Shown here: positions 63,642 through 64,000 of the stretch, piece after piece | Layout: each line of letters starts with the position of its first letter | How positions within the stretch are numbered: the stretch's first letter is position 1 | DNA from: Streptomyces sp. NBC_01224 | GTDB taxonomy: Bacteria > Actinomycetota > Actinomycetes > Streptomycetales > Streptomycetaceae | Direction: 5' to 3' | Length of the DNA stretch: 64,000 nt | NCBI RefSeq assembly: GCF_036002945.1 | Contig: NZ_CP108529.1 | Location: 1,488,001 to 1,552,000, forward strand | Program-made: the position numbers and the translations under genes | The notes under the pieces: generated by a model | What the model was told of the DNA's origin: nothing | The model's database searches: none | The model's input: only the letters and a program-made list of their open reading frames with translations

Positions 63642-63829
63642 GTGCCGCTCCCCTCGTCGCATCTGCGCCGCCCATTTCTCGCATTGCGCGATAAGCGAGG
63701 GCAAACGTGACGGGGGGGCGCTGACGGCGCACTCGGGGGGCTTAGCCGCCGGTGGGAGCCACTACGGCGCACAACCGACGGGCCGAGAAAACCACCCGAA
63801 CCGGTGAGGCCGGTCAAGAGAGGTGGGAG

Positions 63830-64000
63830 CTACTTCTCGACCTCGGTGGCAAGGTTCTGCAGCAGTTCGTCGTAGATCCGCCCAAGTCCCTTGGGCGCAA
63901 AGGTCTTCTCGAAGAATCCACCGATGCCGCCGGCGCCGTTCCAGACGGTCGACACGACCGCCTTCGACTTGCCCTCACCGGCCGGAGTGACGGTCCAGGT
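63830..64000 (-). CDS. SRPBCC-fold protein, C-terminal part
   Basis: Only the last 56 residues are in the window; the gene begins beyond the right edge. GTWTVTPAGEGKSKAVVSTVWN and the long helix FFEKTFAPKGLGRIYDELLQNLATEVEK are the end of a polyketide-cyclase/SRPBCC domain that binds hydrophobic ligands. Confidence 0.7.
   Translation of the reverse strand, partial: TWTVTPAGEGKSKAVVSTVWNGAGGIGGFFEKTFAPKGLGRIYDELLQNLATEVEK

Noticed and set aside
61191..63710. An 839-codon plus-strand open frame opposite the DHA2 exporter
   Set aside because: It exists only because high GC removes stop codons; it reads as Asp/Glu/Arg/Gly-rich nonsense without domains, while the minus strand gives a complete exporter.

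Overview
The window is very GC-rich, with strong G/C third-position bias, frequent GTG starts and many ATGA/GTGA stop-start overlaps. Gene content (PucR, IclR, YtrA-type GntR and nSTAND/WD40 regulators, many lipoproteins, a cytochrome P450, DUF6204 and DUF664 proteins) points to a Streptomyces or close relative, on the accessory-rich part of the chromosome. No rRNA, tRNA or CRISPR array was seen. All family assignments come from reading motifs; no database search was run.

Layout. 1-5.4 kb: 3' part of an MreB-like actin ATPase, an NAD-dependent DNA ligase (ligA), a holin-like/alkaline-phosphatase fusion and a small unknown protein. 5.5-10.6 kb: aminobutyraldehyde dehydrogenase, SnoaL-like protein and NCS1 permease, divergent from a PucR regulator; this looks like a nitrogen-scavenging unit. 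10.7-16.3 kb: two metallo-beta-lactamase-fold hydrolases, a DedA protein, an aminotransferase-fold protein without its catalytic lysine, and an IclR/SMP-30 pair. 16.6-18.2 kb: a cytochrome P450 preceded by a 25-residue peptide gene with a good ribosome site, hairpins and tandem 17-bp repeats. This is the best candidate here for an undescribed system, a P450-modified ribosomal peptide (RiPP). 18.2-28.8 kb: methyltransferase, VOC protein, DUF5107/TPR protein, DUF6204, a set of envelope genes (MGDG-synthase-like glycosyltransferase, SDR, EamA-like transporter, NodB deacetylase) and an asparagine synthetase.

29-36.5 kb: a giant HTH-NTPase-TM-WD40 protein, a membrane glycosyltransferase, a 14-bp tandem repeat, a carbon-nitrogen hydrolase, a GNAT, and a scar where a glycosidase tail abuts a LacI-regulator tail. 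36.5-43.6 kb: an S15-type secreted peptidase and a four-gene peptidase operon (M55, M20, S9, S66) suited to D-amino-acid or murein peptides. 43.8-46.2 kb: a YtrA-type GntR/ABC operon with a near-ideal palindromic operator over its start site. 46.2-53.5 kb: DUF664 protein, then a MacB-like efflux system with adaptor and lipoprotein, divergent from a two-component system plus GerMN-like lipoprotein; together they look like an envelope-stress sensing and efflux module.

53.5-60.3 kb is a decayed, recombined stretch: hydrolase/TetR pair, a frameshifted amidase that runs into a DUF664 fragment, an aldo/keto reductase with divergent LysR regulator, an orphan gene tail, a 5'-truncated TnpB-type transposase and a glycosyltransferase-2 scrap. 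The window ends with a methyltransferase, a DHA2 drug-efflux protein fused to three carboxypeptidase-regulatory-like repeats, and the tail of an SRPBCC protein.
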